Of a stretch of 64,000 nucleotides of DNA, positions 1 through 9,058 are shown piece after piece. The DNA lies in the NCBI RefSeq assembly GCF_000518665.1, contig NZ_JAEA01000014.1, positions 1-64,000 on the forward strand. Direction: 5' to 3'. The notes beneath the pieces were generated by a model. It was not told where the DNA came from. It ran no database searches and worked only from the letters and a program-made list of their open reading frames with translations. The translations under genes and the position numbers were made by a program. Position 1 is the stretch's first letter, and the number at the start of each line of letters is the position of its first letter. This stretch comes from Microvirga flocculans ATCC BAA-817 (lineage in GTDB: Bacteria; Pseudomonadota; Alphaproteobacteria; Rhizobiales; Beijerinckiaceae).

Positions 1-430
1 TTTCTTCGAAGATATTTTCGAGTTTTGCGATTGCGGTGAGGAGGTTTTTTGCGTCTGGGCCGAGGGCGTTGAGGATGCGGCGTTCGAAGGCGAGCGCCTT
101 GGGGACGATGGCGCGGTAGGCGCGCCGGCCTGCGGGGGTGAGGCTGAGGATCTCCTCGCGCCGGTCGGCGGGGCTTTCGCGGCGGGCGAGCCAGCGCCGC
201 TCCTCGAGCGCCCGCACCGCCCGGCTGACCTTGGTCTTGTGCATCGCCGAATGCCGCCCGATCGCCGTGGCGCCGAGGGCCTCGGCCTGGCCGAGCGTCG
301 CCAGCACCCGCCATTCCGGGATCGTCAGGTCGTGATGCGGGCCGTAGACGGCGCGGAACTCCTGCGACACCGCCGCCGCGAGGCGGTTGAGCCGGTAGGG
401 CAGGAAGCGTTCGAGGGCGAGCTCGGTCAT
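1..430 (-). CDS. MarR-family transcriptional regulator (3' end outside window)
   Basis: The reading frame opens at an ATG complementary to 428-430 and is still open at base 1, so about 143 residues are visible and the C-terminus is cut off by the window edge. The visible protein has the MarR layout: an N-terminal dimer helix, a winged helix-turn-helix ([11 protein letters not shown], then [20 protein letters not shown]) and the wing [14 protein letters not shown]. It is divergent from hmgA with a 136-bp spacer that contains a perfect inverted repeat, so it is probably the local repressor of the homogentisate genes and of itself. The ligand is inferred, not seen; homogentisate or a related aromatic acid would fit. 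Confidence 0.85.
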   Translation of the reverse strand, partial: MTELALERFLPYRLNRLAAAVSQEFRAVYGPHHDLTIPEWRVLATLGQAEALGATAIGRHSAMHKTKVSRAVRALEERRWLARRESPADRREEILSLTPAGRRAYRAIVPKALAFERRILNALGPDAKNLLTAIAKLENIFEE

Positions 431-454
431 GCGCTTGTTAGTTACAAAATCGAC

Positions 455-470
455 GGTTACGTCTGTAACC
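455..470. promoter_or_regulatory. Inverted repeat, candidate MarR operator
   Basis: GGTTAC-N4-GTAACC is a perfect 6-bp inverted repeat in the divergent marR/hmgA spacer, with an extra GTTAC half-site at 440-444. MarR proteins bind short palindromes of this kind in divergent promoters. The assignment rests on position and symmetry only. Confidence 0.55.
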
Positions 471-566
471 ATTGCGGGCCGCGGGCGCAACCGCGGCTCC
501 CCCGTTTTCGGCGGCGGCCCACGGCCCCCGTCGCGCTCCCAGCCCCGATCCGAGGAGGTCAGGTCC

Positions 567-1922
567 ATGAACGTCCAGAACCCATCCCGGCCGCAGGCCG
601 CCGCGCCCCTCGAGAGCGCGCTCCAGCCCGGCTACATGTCCGGCTTCGGCAACGGCTTCGAGACCGAGGCCCTGCCCGGCGCGCTGCCGATCGGGCGCAA
701 CTCGCCGCAGCAATGCGCCTACGGCCTGTATGCCGAGCAGCTCTCCGGCTCGCCGTTCACCGCGCCGCGCACCACCAACGAGCGCTCCTGGCTCTACCGC
801 ATCCGCCCGACGGTGACCCATTGGGGCCAGTTCACCAAGGCCGAGATCGGCCTGTGGCGCACCGCGCCGGCGGCCGAGGTCGAGCTGCCGATCGCGCCGA
901 TGCGCTGGGACCCGATCCCGCTGCCGGCCGCGCCGGTGTCGTTCCTCGAGGGCGTGCGCACCATGACCACGGCGGGCGATGCCGGCTCCCAGGCCGGCAT
1001 GGGCGCGCATGTCTATCTCATCACCCGCTCGATGGCGGACGAGTATTTCTACAATGCCGACGGCGAGCTGCTGTTCGTGCCGCAGCAGGGCGCTTTGCGG
1101 CTGTGGACCGAGTTCGGCATCATCGACATCGAGCCGGGCGAGATCGCGGTGATCCCGCGCGGGGTGAAGATCCGGGTCGAACTCGTCGACGGGCCGGCGC
1201 GGGGCTATCTGTGCGAGAACTACGGCGGCGCCTTCACGCTGCCGGAGCGCGGGCCGATCGGGGCCAATTGCCTGGCCAATCCGCGCGACTTCCTGACCCC
1301 GGTGGCGGCCTATGAGGACAAGGACGCGCCGTCGAAGATGTACGTGAAGTGGGGCGGGGTGCTGTGGGTGGCGGAGATCGGGCATTCGCCGCTCGACGTG
1401 GTGGCCTGGCACGGCAATTACGCGCCCTACAAGTACGACCTGCGGCGCTACTCGCCGGTGGGTCCGATCCTGTACGACCATGCGGATCCGTCGATCTTCA
1501 CGGTGCTGACCTCGCCGTCGGAGACGCCCGGCACGGCCAATATCGACTTCGTGATCTTCCCCGACCGCTGGCTGGTGGCGGAGAACACGTTCCGTCCGCC
1601 GTGGTACCACATGAACGTGATGAGCGAGTTCATGGGGCTGATCTACGGGGTGTACGACGCCAAGACCGGGGGCGGGTTCGTGCCCGGGGGCATGTCGCTG
1701 CACAACACGATGCTGCCGCACGGGCCGGACGTGGATGCGTTCGAGAAGGCGAGCCATGTGGAGCTCAAGCCGCACAAGCTCGAGGGCACGCTGGCCTTCA
1801 TGTTCGAGACGCGCTTTCCGCAGAAGGTCACCGCCTTCGCCGCCGCGACCGACGCCCTGCAGAAAGACTACGCCGCATACGGACACAAACTCAAAAAACA
1901 CTTCAACCCAAATAAGAGATAA
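567..1922 (+). CDS. hmgA: Homogentisate 1,2-dioxygenase
   Basis: Opens the aromatic ring of homogentisate with O2 to give maleylacetoacetate, using non-heme Fe(II). The protein is 451 residues, the usual length. The family iron site is visible: His348 in RPPWYH, Glu354 in MSEFMG and His384 in LPHGPD match His335, Glu341 and His371 of the human enzyme. The N-terminal [19 protein letters not shown] motif is also typical. The ATG at 567 is chosen because AGGAGGT sits 7 bases upstream; the frame itself is open further upstream. It is followed after 9 bases by fahA, so the genes are probably co-transcribed. The last 60 bases are much richer in A than the rest of the gene. Confidence 0.97.
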   Translation: MNVQNPSRPQAAAPLESALQPGYMSGFGNGFETEALPGALPIGRNSPQQCAYGLYAEQLSGSPFTAPRTTNERSWLYRIRPTVTHWGQFTKAEIGLWRTAPAAEVELPIAPMRWDPIPLPAAPVSFLEGVRTMTTAGDAGSQAGMGAHVYLITRSMADEYFYNADGELLFVPQQGALRLWTEFGIIDIEPGEIAVIPRGVKIRVELVDGPARGYLCENYGGAFTLPERGPIGANCLANPRDFLTPVAAYEDKDAPSKMYVKWGGVLWVAEIGHSPLDVVAWHGNYAPYKYDLRRYSPVGPILYDHADPSIFTVLTSPSETPGTANIDFVIFPDRWLVAENTFRPPWYHMNVMSEFMGLIYGVYDAKTGGGFVPGGMSLHNTMLPHGPDVDAFEKASHVELKPHKLEGTLAFMFETRFPQKVTAFAAATDALQKDYAAYGHKLKKHFNPNKR

Positions 1923-1931
1923 AAAGTCGCG

Positions 1932-3239
1932 ATGGCTCAACTAGATCAAACCCACGACCCGAAGCTCGAGAGTTGGGTGCAGTCGGCCAACGGTCATGCC
2001 GATTTCCCCATTCAGAATCTCCCTTTCGGCGTGTTCAGCCCTCGCAACGGCGGGGCGCGGGGCGGCGTCGCGATCGGCGACCGGATTCTCGATCTGTCGG
2101 CGGCTCTCGCTGCCGGCCTTTTCGCGGGTGAGGCGGCCAAGGCTGCCGAGGCTGCCTCCGGGGCGACGCTGAACGCCTTCCTCGCGCTCGGCGCCGGACC
2201 GCGGCAGGCCCTGAGGCTGAGATTGTCCGAGCTGCTGGCGAAAGGCAGTCCCGACCAGGCCAAGGTGGAGGCATGCCTGCACGCGGTCGAGGCCTGTACG
2301 TTGCACCTGCCGGCACGTATCGGCGACTACACCGATTTCTATGTCGGGATTCATCACGCCACCAGCGTCGGCAAGCTGTTCCGGCCCGACAATCCGCTGA
2401 TGCCGAACTACAAGCATGTTCCCATCGGCTATCATGGCCGCGCATCGTCCATCAATGTGACGGGAACCCCGGTGCGGCGTCCGCGCGGTCAGACGAAGCC
2501 GCCGGATGCGGCTGGCCCGGTCTTCGGGCCGTGCCAACGGCTCGACTACGAGCTGGAGCTCGGCGTCTGGATCGGCACCGGCAATGCGCAGGGCGAGCCC
2601 ATCGACATCGGCGAGGCGGCAGACCATGTGGGCGGCTTCTGCCTGCTCAACGACTGGTCGGCCCGCGATATCCAGGCCTGGGAATATCAGCCGCTCGGTC
2701 CGTTCCTGGCGAAGAACTTCGCCAGCACGATTTCCGCGTGGGTGATCACGCCCGAGGCCCTCGCGCCGTTCCGGATGGCTCAGCCGGGTCGCCCGGAAGG
2801 CGATCCCGCGCCGCTGCCCTACCTCACCGATGCCGCCGACCAGAAGGAAGGGGCCCTCGATATCGAAATCGAGGTGCTGCTGATGACCTCCGGCCTGCGG
2901 GCCAAGGGGTTGGCGCCCCACAGGCTCGGCCTGTCCCATGCCCGGCACATGTACTGGACCGTGGCCCAGATGATCGCGCACCACACCAGCAACGGCTGCA
3001 ATCTCCAGCCGGGCGACCTGCTGGGTTCGGGAACGATCTCGGGGCCGGATCTGACGAGCTGCGGCAGCATCCTCGAGGCGACCGAGGGCGGGAAGAATCC
3101 GATCGTGCTCGCATCCGGTGAGGAGCGTCGCTTCCTCGAGGACGGCGACGAAGTCATCATGCGGGCGCGCGGCCGCCGGGAAGGCTTCGCCCCCATCGGA
3201 TTCGGCGAGTGCCGCGCCCGGATCCTGCCGGCCGGGTGA
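1932..3239 (+). CDS. fahA: Fumarylacetoacetase
   Basis: Hydrolyses fumarylacetoacetate to fumarate and acetoacetate, the last step of tyrosine breakdown. The protein is 435 residues with an N-terminal SH3-like part (NLPFGVFSP) and the FAH catalytic fold. The motifs DYTDFYVGIHHATSVGKLF, YHGRASSINVTGTPVRRPRG, DYELELGVWIG and LLNDWSARDIQAWEYQPLG contain the conserved metal and substrate residues, including the His of IHHAT and the Asp/Glu pairs. The start is 9 bases after the hmgA stop; no strong ribosome site is seen, so translational coupling is likely. Confidence 0.96.
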   Translation: MAQLDQTHDPKLESWVQSANGHADFPIQNLPFGVFSPRNGGARGGVAIGDRILDLSAALAAGLFAGEAAKAAEAASGATLNAFLALGAGPRQALRLRLSELLAKGSPDQAKVEACLHAVEACTLHLPARIGDYTDFYVGIHHATSVGKLFRPDNPLMPNYKHVPIGYHGRASSINVTGTPVRRPRGQTKPPDAAGPVFGPCQRLDYELELGVWIGTGNAQGEPIDIGEAADHVGGFCLLNDWSARDIQAWEYQPLGPFLAKNFASTISAWVITPEALAPFRMAQPGRPEGDPAPLPYLTDAADQKEGALDIEIEVLLMTSGLRAKGLAPHRLGLSHARHMYWTVAQMIAHHTSNGCNLQPGDLLGSGTISGPDLTSCGSILEATEGGKNPIVLASGEERRFLEDGDEVIMRARGRREGFAPIGFGECRARILPAG

Positions 3240-3250
3240 GGAACAGGGGC

Positions 3251-3886
3251 ATGAAGCTCTATACGTATTGGAGGTCCACCTCCTCCTACCGCGTGCGCAT
3301 CGCTCTCGCCTTGAAGAATGTCGAGGCGGAGCAGGCTTTCGTGCATCTGGTCCGTAACGGCGGGGAGCAGAAGGCTCCCGCCTACCGGGCCATCAACCCT
3401 CAGGGACGCGTGCCTGCGCTCGAACTCGACGACGGCACCGTCCTCATCCAGTCTCCGGCGATCCTGGAATATCTCGAGGAGGTTTATCCCGAGCCTGCGC
3501 TTCTTCCTGTCGATCCGGTGGCAAGGACCAAGGTCAGGGCCGTGGCGTCGATCATCGGATGCGACATTCATCCGCTGCACAATGTCGGCCCGTTGAACCA
3601 TCTCAGGACAATATTCGGACGCTCCGAGCCGGAGGTGGCCGATTGGATCGCCACATGGGTGGGGCAGGGGCTTGCAGCGGCTGAGGCGCTCATCGGGGAC
3701 GAGGGCTTTTGCTTCGGCCCCGAACCGTCGCTGGCCGATGTCTATCTTCTGCCGCAGCTTTACGCGGCGCGGCGGTTTGCCGTTCCTCTGGACGCTTTCC
3801 CGCGCATCCTTCGCGTCGAGGCGCTGGCCGGAGAGCACGAGGCTTTCAAGAAAGCTCACCCGTCCGCCCAGCCGGATGCGGAGTGA
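3251..3886 (+). CDS. maiA: Maleylacetoacetate isomerase (zeta-class GST)
   Basis: Glutathione-dependent cis-trans isomerase that turns maleylacetoacetate into fumarylacetoacetate, linking HmgA and FahA. The protein is 211 residues. The N-terminal thioredoxin-like domain carries YWRSTSSYRVRIALALK, with the Ser-Ser pair that binds glutathione in zeta GSTs, then NPQGRVPALELDDG and the Gln-Ser-Pro-Ala glutathione contact. The C-terminal helical domain has GCDIHPLHNV and PSLADVYLLPQL. The ATG at 3251 starts 11 bases after the fahA stop, giving an hmgA-fahA-maiA order in one transcript. Confidence 0.95.
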   Translation: MKLYTYWRSTSSYRVRIALALKNVEAEQAFVHLVRNGGEQKAPAYRAINPQGRVPALELDDGTVLIQSPAILEYLEEVYPEPALLPVDPVARTKVRAVASIIGCDIHPLHNVGPLNHLRTIFGRSEPEVADWIATWVGQGLAAAEALIGDEGFCFGPEPSLADVYLLPQLYAARRFAVPLDAFPRILRVEALAGEHEAFKKAHPSAQPDAE

Positions 3887-3933
3887 GGCCACGCGACAGG
3901 CCCCGATATGGGGCTGTCATTCCAACCTTCGAG

Positions 3934-3966
3934 GCGGCCGCTCGCAATGTGAGCGGCCGCTTTCGC
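3934..3966 (+). terminator. Rho-independent terminator after maiA
   Basis: GCGGCCGCTC and GAGCGGCCGC form a perfect 10-bp stem with a 7-base loop, followed by TTTCGCTTT. It ends the homogentisate operon. The gap 3887-4317 otherwise holds the operator element at 4034-4066 and a leader of about 250 bases with no recognisable gene. Confidence 0.85.
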
Positions 3967-4033
3967 TTTAGGCGGTCCAGCCGGATATCTCCTGCGAAAG
4001 CCCGGCGCGGCCCTCACCGCTACGAAAGTCATT

Positions 4034-4066
4034 GCATTCGTCTATTGCAAACGCGTTCGCTATTGG
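4034..4066 (+). promoter_or_regulatory. Catabolic-island operator/promoter element, copy 1
   Basis: One of three related 33-bp elements. It holds ATTCG followed 11 bases later by the core CAAACGCGTTCG, one base from a perfect palindrome. A promoter-like TTGCAA (4045-4050) lies 17 bases before TACGAA (4068-4073), so the core would cover the -35 to -10 spacer. It precedes the ABC importer operon that ends with an IclR regulator, the likely binder. Confidence 0.65.
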
Positions 4067-4317
4067 GTACGAATATCAGCAAGCTCTGTTAAGAGAGCGA
4101 ACCATACGAAATGCGGAAGGGAAGGGACGTCCGAAAGCCGAACCCGGCAACGCCGGGAAAGAACCGGCTTGCGCGCGCCAATGACAACCGGCGCTCTTCT
4201 TCCATCCCTTCGACCTTCAAACAGCGGCGGGCGCTGCCCGCCCAAAGCTCCGGGCGGGTTGCACGCATTGGGCGTCGCACCCGCAGCCGAAACGTACCCT
4301 GTGAGGGAAGGAACACC

Positions 4318-5514
4318 ATGACGCCACACTACACAGCTCTGAAAGCAGCTCTTCTCGGCAGTGCGCTCGCCCTTTCGTCGGCGGCCTACGCCCAAGAGAT
4401 CAAGATCGGGTTCAACGGCGATCTTTCGGCTTCGCCCTCCGCGCAGAGCGGGCAGGCCGGCGTGCTCGGCATCCAGGCCGCCATCGACGACATCAACGCT
4501 GCCGGCGGCATTCTCGGACGCAAGCTGGCGCTCGTGGTGCGTGACGACCTTTCGCAGCCGCCGAAGTCGATCCAGAACATGAGCGACCTCATCGACAATG
4601 AGAAGGTCGTCGCCGTGCTCGGCCCGACCAATTCCGGCAACGCGCTCGCCTGGAAGCACATTCCCAACCAGAAGAAGAATCCCTCCATCGGCTGCATCGG
4701 TTCGGCGACCGATATCACCAAGCCTGCTAGCCCCGGCGCCGAGAACTACATGTACCGCGTCTCCATGGTGGACCGGGCGCAGGTCGCCGGCCTCATCGCC
4801 TATGCGAAGAAGAACCCCGCCACCAAGAATGTCGGTTTCCTCGTCGAGACCACCGGCTACGGCCAGGGCGGCCTGAAGGATCTGCAGGAACTCGCCGAGG
4901 CGAAGGGACTGAAGCCCGTGGCGATCGAGAAGTTCGGCGTCAACGACACCGACATGACCTCTCAGCTCAACAAGATGAAGGCTGCGGGCGTCGATACGGT
5001 TCTCGTCTGGGCGCAGGGCACGCCGATCGGCCAGCTCGTGCGCAGCATGGAGAAGATCAACTACTTCCCCGTGACCCTGACCTCCTGGTCGTCCGACAAT
5101 GCGAGCTTCTTCGACACGGCAGGCAAGACGCTGGCCGAGAAGCCGATCTTCATGCGCACCATCACCGAGGATCGCACGCCCAAGCAGCAGCAGCTCTACG
5201 ACCGCCTCGCTCCGAAAATGGCCTCCAAGAGTGCCTTCAGCTTCGCGGCGCATTGCTATGATGCGCTCATGATCACGGCTGCCGCGATCAAGCAGGCCGG
5301 CAGCACGGAAGGTCCGAAGATGCGCGAGGCACTCGAGAGCCTCCAGGCTCCGGTCGAGGGCATCATGAAGACCTACAACAAGCCGTTCTCCGCCACCGAG
5401 CACGAGGCGCTGACCGCCGCCGACTATCGCTGGACGCACTGGAAGGACGGCAAGCTGGTCACCTACAGCGACGATGTGGTGAAGACCCTCCAGCCTTCCG
5501 ACTTCGCGCAGTAA
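4318..5514 (+). CDS. ABC transporter substrate-binding protein (branched-chain amino acid type)
   Basis: Periplasmic ligand-binding component of a HAAT/Liv-type importer, 398 residues. A signal peptide is visible at residues 1-22 (LLGSALALSSAAYAQ), followed by EIKIGFNGDLSAS, the usual start of the Peripla_BP_6 domain, and later INAAGGILGRKL and LGPTNSGNALA. The ATG at 4318 follows GAGGGAAGG; the frame is open further upstream but the signal peptide fixes the start. The ligand cannot be read from sequence; the neighbouring catabolic genes suggest an organic acid or aromatic/alicyclic compound rather than leucine. A hairpin separates it from the permease gene. Confidence 0.93.
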   Translation: MTPHYTALKAALLGSALALSSAAYAQEIKIGFNGDLSASPSAQSGQAGVLGIQAAIDDINAAGGILGRKLALVVRDDLSQPPKSIQNMSDLIDNEKVVAVLGPTNSGNALAWKHIPNQKKNPSIGCIGSATDITKPASPGAENYMYRVSMVDRAQVAGLIAYAKKNPATKNVGFLVETTGYGQGGLKDLQELAEAKGLKPVAIEKFGVNDTDMTSQLNKMKAAGVDTVLVWAQGTPIGQLVRSMEKINYFPVTLTSWSSDNASFFDTAGKTLAEKPIFMRTITEDRTPKQQQLYDRLAPKMASKSAFSFAAHCYDALMITAAAIKQAGSTEGPKMREALESLQAPVEGIMKTYNKPFSATEHEALTAADYRWTHWKDGKLVTYSDDVVKTLQPSDFAQ

Positions 5515-5528
5515 CATCCTCATGACAC

Positions 5529-5560
5529 GACCTGCCGGTTCCCGACCGGACCGGCAGGTC
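5529..5560 (+). terminator. Intercistronic hairpin after binding-protein gene
   Basis: GACCTGCCGGT and ACCGGCAGGTC form a perfect 11-bp stem with a 10-base loop, 15 bases after the binding-protein stop and without a T tract. It probably stabilises or partly terminates the message so that binding protein exceeds permease. Confidence 0.65.
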
Positions 5561-5586
5561 TCGCATTCTGCACCGTGGGAGCCCTT

Positions 5587-6507
5587 ATGGACGTCTATAT
5601 CCAGACCCTCCTCAGCGGCCTTGCCGTCGGCGGCGTCTATGCCCTGATCGCGCTTGGTTTCAGCATCACCTTCACCACCACGAAGACGCTGAACTTCGCT
5701 CAGGGCGAGTTCATCTCCTTCGGTGCCTTCGTCGGCGTGACGATGCTCCTTCTGCTGTCCGGCCTGACGAGCACGGTTACGGCCGTCCCCGGCGAGGCGG
5801 CTTCCGCCTGGCGCTACTCGGCCGCCGTCATCGGGGCCGGAGTCGTGGCCGGCTTCATGGGAATTCTCATCTTCCTGCTCGCCGTCCGGCCGTTTGCCGG
5901 CAAGGGCGGCATGAACTGGGTCATGAGCACCCTCGGCTTCGGCGTGATGCTCCAGAGCCTCGGTCTCGCGGTCTGGGGGCCTGCTCCCGTCATGGTGCCG
6001 TCGCCTTTAGGCGACGACGTGTTGCGCATCGCAGGGGCCGGCGTGCGCCCGCAGGAGCTTCTGGTGCTGGCCTGCGCCATCCTGATCATGGTCGCCCTCG
6101 ACTTGGTCATGCGCCGCTCGCGCATCGGCAAGGCCATGATGGCGGTGGCGCATTCGCCCCAGACGGCCAGCCTCATGGGCATCAACGTGACCCTGGTGAT
6201 GATCGGCGCATTCGCGCTGTCGAGCGGCCTTGCCGGCGTCGCAGGCGTCCTGATCGCTCCCATTGCCTCCGCCTCCCTGTTCATGGGTATGGGCTTTGCC
6301 CTCAAGGCCTTCTCGGGCGCCATCATCGGCGGCCTCAGCAATCCGCGCGGCTGCATTTATGGCGGCTTCATCCTGGGCGTTCTGGAATCCGCCGTCGGCC
6401 TCTGGCAGGCGCAATGGCGCGAGATCGTGGTGTTCGGCCTGATCATTCTGGTTCTGGCGTTCCGCCCGGCGGGCCTCTTCGGCCGGACCGCTGTCGACAA
6501 GGTTTAA
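5587..6507 (+). CDS. Branched-chain amino acid type ABC permease (LivH family)
   Basis: Inner-membrane channel subunit, 306 residues, with eight or so hydrophobic helices and the LivH motifs GGVYALIALGFSITF, LNFAQGEFISFGAF and the EAA-like loop MRRSRIGKAMMAVAHSPQTA, where permeases contact their ATPases. The ATG at 5587 is preferred over an in-frame GTG 12 bases earlier because GGGAG lies at the right spacing. It is followed after 5 bases by the LivM-LivG fusion, its membrane partner. Confidence 0.93.
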   Translation: MDVYIQTLLSGLAVGGVYALIALGFSITFTTTKTLNFAQGEFISFGAFVGVTMLLLLSGLTSTVTAVPGEAASAWRYSAAVIGAGVVAGFMGILIFLLAVRPFAGKGGMNWVMSTLGFGVMLQSLGLAVWGPAPVMVPSPLGDDVLRIAGAGVRPQELLVLACAILIMVALDLVMRRSRIGKAMMAVAHSPQTASLMGINVTLVMIGAFALSSGLAGVAGVLIAPIASASLFMGMGFALKAFSGAIIGGLSNPRGCIYGGFILGVLESAVGLWQAQWREIVVFGLIILVLAFRPAGLFGRTAVDKV

Positions 6508-6512
6508 TTCGC

Positions 6513-8291
6513 ATGCGCCATCTGATTGGATCCGTCGCTCTTGTAGCCGTCATCGCGGCGGCGGCCTCGTTCATCGAGAACGAGTTCTATCTGCGCACCC
6601 TGTTCATGATCTGCGTGTATTTCCTGTGCGCGGCAGGCATGAACGTGCTCCTCGGCTTCGCGGGGCAGAAGTCGCTCGGACAGGCCGGGCTGTTCGCGGC
6701 GGGCGCCTATGCGGTCGCCCTGCTGACCACGCGTTATGAGGTCGGCCCCTGGCTGGCGCTTCTTCTGGCCTGCGGCGTGTCGGCATTCTTCGGTATCCTT
6801 ATTGCGATGCCTTCGCTGCGCGTGAAGGGGCCAAGCCTCGCCATGGTGACCCTGGCTTTCGGCGTCGTCATCGAGAAGCTCGTGACCGAAGGCTCCGAGG
6901 TGTTCGGCGGCGCGATGGGAATCTACGCGATCCAGCCGCTCACGTTGGGCGGCGTCCCGTTCACGATGCTGCAATGGGTGTGGTTCGGCCTGGGGCTCTG
7001 CCTCGTCGCCCATCTTCTCCTGCGCAACCTGCTGCAGGGCCGGTTCGGCCGCGCTTTCCTCTCGCTGCAGGCCGATGAGGTTGCGGCCGGCGCCGTGGGC
7101 GTCGCCGTGTACCGCTACAAGGTTCTCGCCTTCGTGATCGCCGCCGTGACCTGCGGCCTTGCGGGCGCGCTGGTGGCGCAGCAGAACCAGTACATCAATT
7201 CCGATTTCATCAACTTCCACCTGTCGATCTTCATCCTGCTCCTCGTGCTGTTCGGCGGCAGCGGATCGCTCTACGGGCCTCTGCTCGGTTCCGTGACGCT
7301 CGTCATCATCGGAGCGCTCGTGGCGCGCTGGACCTGGATCGAGCATTTCGTCAACGGTGCGCTGCTGCTGTTCGCGCTCTATGCCATGCCGAAGGGGCTC
7401 GCCGGTGTCTTCGGCTCACTGTTCCGTAAACTCGGCCTCGGCATGCGGTCGAGCGCCGGAGCGGAGCCGGCCCGCATCGCGCCGAAGCTGCCGACCCGGT
7501 CGGTCGAGCCCGGCGCTGCGGGCAGCCTGCTGAAGGCCGACAGCCTCAACAAGGCCTTCGGCGGCGTCGTGCCCGCCAAGGATGTGTCCGTCGCCCTGAC
7601 GGAGGGACACATCCATGCGCTGATCGGGCCGAACGGCGCCGGAAAGAGCACGTTCATCAACATGCTGACCGGCATCATCCGGCCGGATCGCGGAACGGTG
7701 ACGTTCCTGGGTAGGGAGATCACCCAGCAGACCGTGCACGGCATCTGCGATCACGGTGTCGCGCGCACCTTCCAGAACCTCAGACTGTTCAAGGATCTGT
7801 CCGTGCGTGAGAACGTGCTGCTCGGACAGCACTCCCGGATGCAGAACGGTTTCGTCGCCTCGCTCCTCGGACTTCCCAAGGCGCGCCGGGAAGAGGCGAA
7901 GGCGCTCGGGAAGGTCAACGACATTCTCGCCTTCACGGGGCTCTCTCAATATGCCGACGCCCCGGCCGGAAGCCTTGCCTACGGTCTCCAGAGGCGCGTC
8001 GAGCTTGCCCGTGCGCTGGCATCGGAGCCGCTGCTGCTGCTCCTCGACGAGCCTGCGGCCGGCTTGAATCCGCAGGAGACGGCGGAGCTCGGACAGCTTC
8101 TGGTGCGAATCCGCAACGAAGGAATCACGATCCTTCTGATCGAACATCACATGGATCTCGTCATGACGATCTCCGATCATGTGATCGTTCTCGATTACGG
8201 CCAGAAGATCGCCGAGGGCACGCCCGGCAAGATTCAGGAGGATCCGCGGGTGATGGAGGCCTATCTCGGCACCTCCATCGAGGCAGCCTAA
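6513..8291 (+). CDS. LivM-LivG fusion: ABC permease joined to ATPase
   Basis: A 592-residue protein combining two importer subunits. Residues 1 to about 330 are a LivM-type permease (FLCAAGMNVLLGFAGQKSLG and the loop LSLQADEVAAGAVGV). After a linker rich in Ala/Pro comes a LivG-type ATPase with Walker A GPNGAGKST near residue 372, Q-loop FQNLRLF, signature SLAYGLQRR near 487, Walker B LLLLLDEPAAG near 508 and the switch His in LLIEHHMD. Fused LivM-LivG proteins are known in proteobacteria. It should pair with the LivH permease upstream and the LivF ATPase downstream, so no separate livG is needed. Confidence 0.93.
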   Translation: MRHLIGSVALVAVIAAAASFIENEFYLRTLFMICVYFLCAAGMNVLLGFAGQKSLGQAGLFAAGAYAVALLTTRYEVGPWLALLLACGVSAFFGILIAMPSLRVKGPSLAMVTLAFGVVIEKLVTEGSEVFGGAMGIYAIQPLTLGGVPFTMLQWVWFGLGLCLVAHLLLRNLLQGRFGRAFLSLQADEVAAGAVGVAVYRYKVLAFVIAAVTCGLAGALVAQQNQYINSDFINFHLSIFILLLVLFGGSGSLYGPLLGSVTLVIIGALVARWTWIEHFVNGALLLFALYAMPKGLAGVFGSLFRKLGLGMRSSAGAEPARIAPKLPTRSVEPGAAGSLLKADSLNKAFGGVVPAKDVSVALTEGHIHALIGPNGAGKSTFINMLTGIIRPDRGTVTFLGREITQQTVHGICDHGVARTFQNLRLFKDLSVRENVLLGQHSRMQNGFVASLLGLPKARREEAKALGKVNDILAFTGLSQYADAPAGSLAYGLQRRVELARALASEPLLLLLDEPAAGLNPQETAELGQLLVRIRNEGITILLIEHHMDLVMTISDHVIVLDYGQKIAEGTPGKIQEDPRVMEAYLGTSIEAA

Positions 8292-8306
8292 GGCAGGGGG
8301 ATGCGC

Positions 8307-9029
8307 ATGTTGACTCTGAAGGACGTAGATCTCGCCTATGGGCCGATTGCGGCGGTCCGCAAGGCTTCCATCGAAGTCGCGGCCGGCGAAGTGGTCGCCA
8401 TCGTCGGCGGCAATGGAGCCGGCAAGAGCACGCTGCTCAAGGGCATTGCCGGACTGATGCCGGTAGGCTCGGGCCAGATCGTCTTCGACGGTGAGGAGAT
8501 TTCCCGGGTTGCGCCCCACAGGCGGGTCGCGCGGGGCATCGCCCTGTCGCCCGAGGGACGGCAGGTCTTCCCCGACCAGACCGTGTACGACAACCTGACT
8601 TTGGGCGCCTATTTCCGGCACCTGCCCAACGATGCGCTCGATGCCGAGGTGGAGGAGCAGTTCAAGCTGTTCCCCCGCCTGCGGGAGCGGCGCGATCAGC
8701 TCGCCGTGACCCTCTCCGGCGGCGAGCAGCAGATGCTGGCGATCGCGCGAGCCTTGATGGGCAAGCCGCGGCTGCTCCTCCTCGACGAGCCCTCCCTCGG
8801 TCTCGCGCCGAAGATCATTCAGGAAATCTTCGAGATCATCGTGTCCCTGCGGCGGTCCGGGATCACCATTCTCCTTGTGGAACAGATGGCCAATATGGCC
8901 CTTGCCATTGCGGACCGGGCTTATGTCCTGGAAACAGGGAGTGTAACGTTGTCCGGAACCGGGCAGCAGCTCCTGCACGACCCCAAGGTCCGCGCGGCGT
9001 ATCTCGGGGGTTCGCACGGAGCCGGATGA
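8307..9029 (+). CDS. ABC transporter ATPase (LivF family)
   Basis: Second ATPase of the importer, 240 residues. Walker A GGNGAGKST is at about residues 34-42, then SPEGRQVFPDQTVYDNL (typical of LivF), the signature LSGGEQQMLA, Walker B LLLLDEPSLGLAP and the switch His region LLVEQ. An in-frame ATG lies at 8301, but the AGGGGG ribosome site abuts it, so the ATG at 8307 is more likely. It is followed after 29 bases by the IclR gene. Confidence 0.93.
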   Translation: MLTLKDVDLAYGPIAAVRKASIEVAAGEVVAIVGGNGAGKSTLLKGIAGLMPVGSGQIVFDGEEISRVAPHRRVARGIALSPEGRQVFPDQTVYDNLTLGAYFRHLPNDALDAEVEEQFKLFPRLRERRDQLAVTLSGGEQQMLAIARALMGKPRLLLLDEPSLGLAPKIIQEIFEIIVSLRRSGITILLVEQMANMALAIADRAYVLETGSVTLSGTGQQLLHDPKVRAAYLGGSHGAG

Positions 9030-9058
9030 GCCGGGCCATCGATGAGACTGGGTAGGTT

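Noticed and set aside
438..1940. A 500-codon minus-strand frame opposite hmgA
   Set aside because: It is antisense to a clear homogentisate dioxygenase gene and shows no domain, signal peptide or ribosome site.
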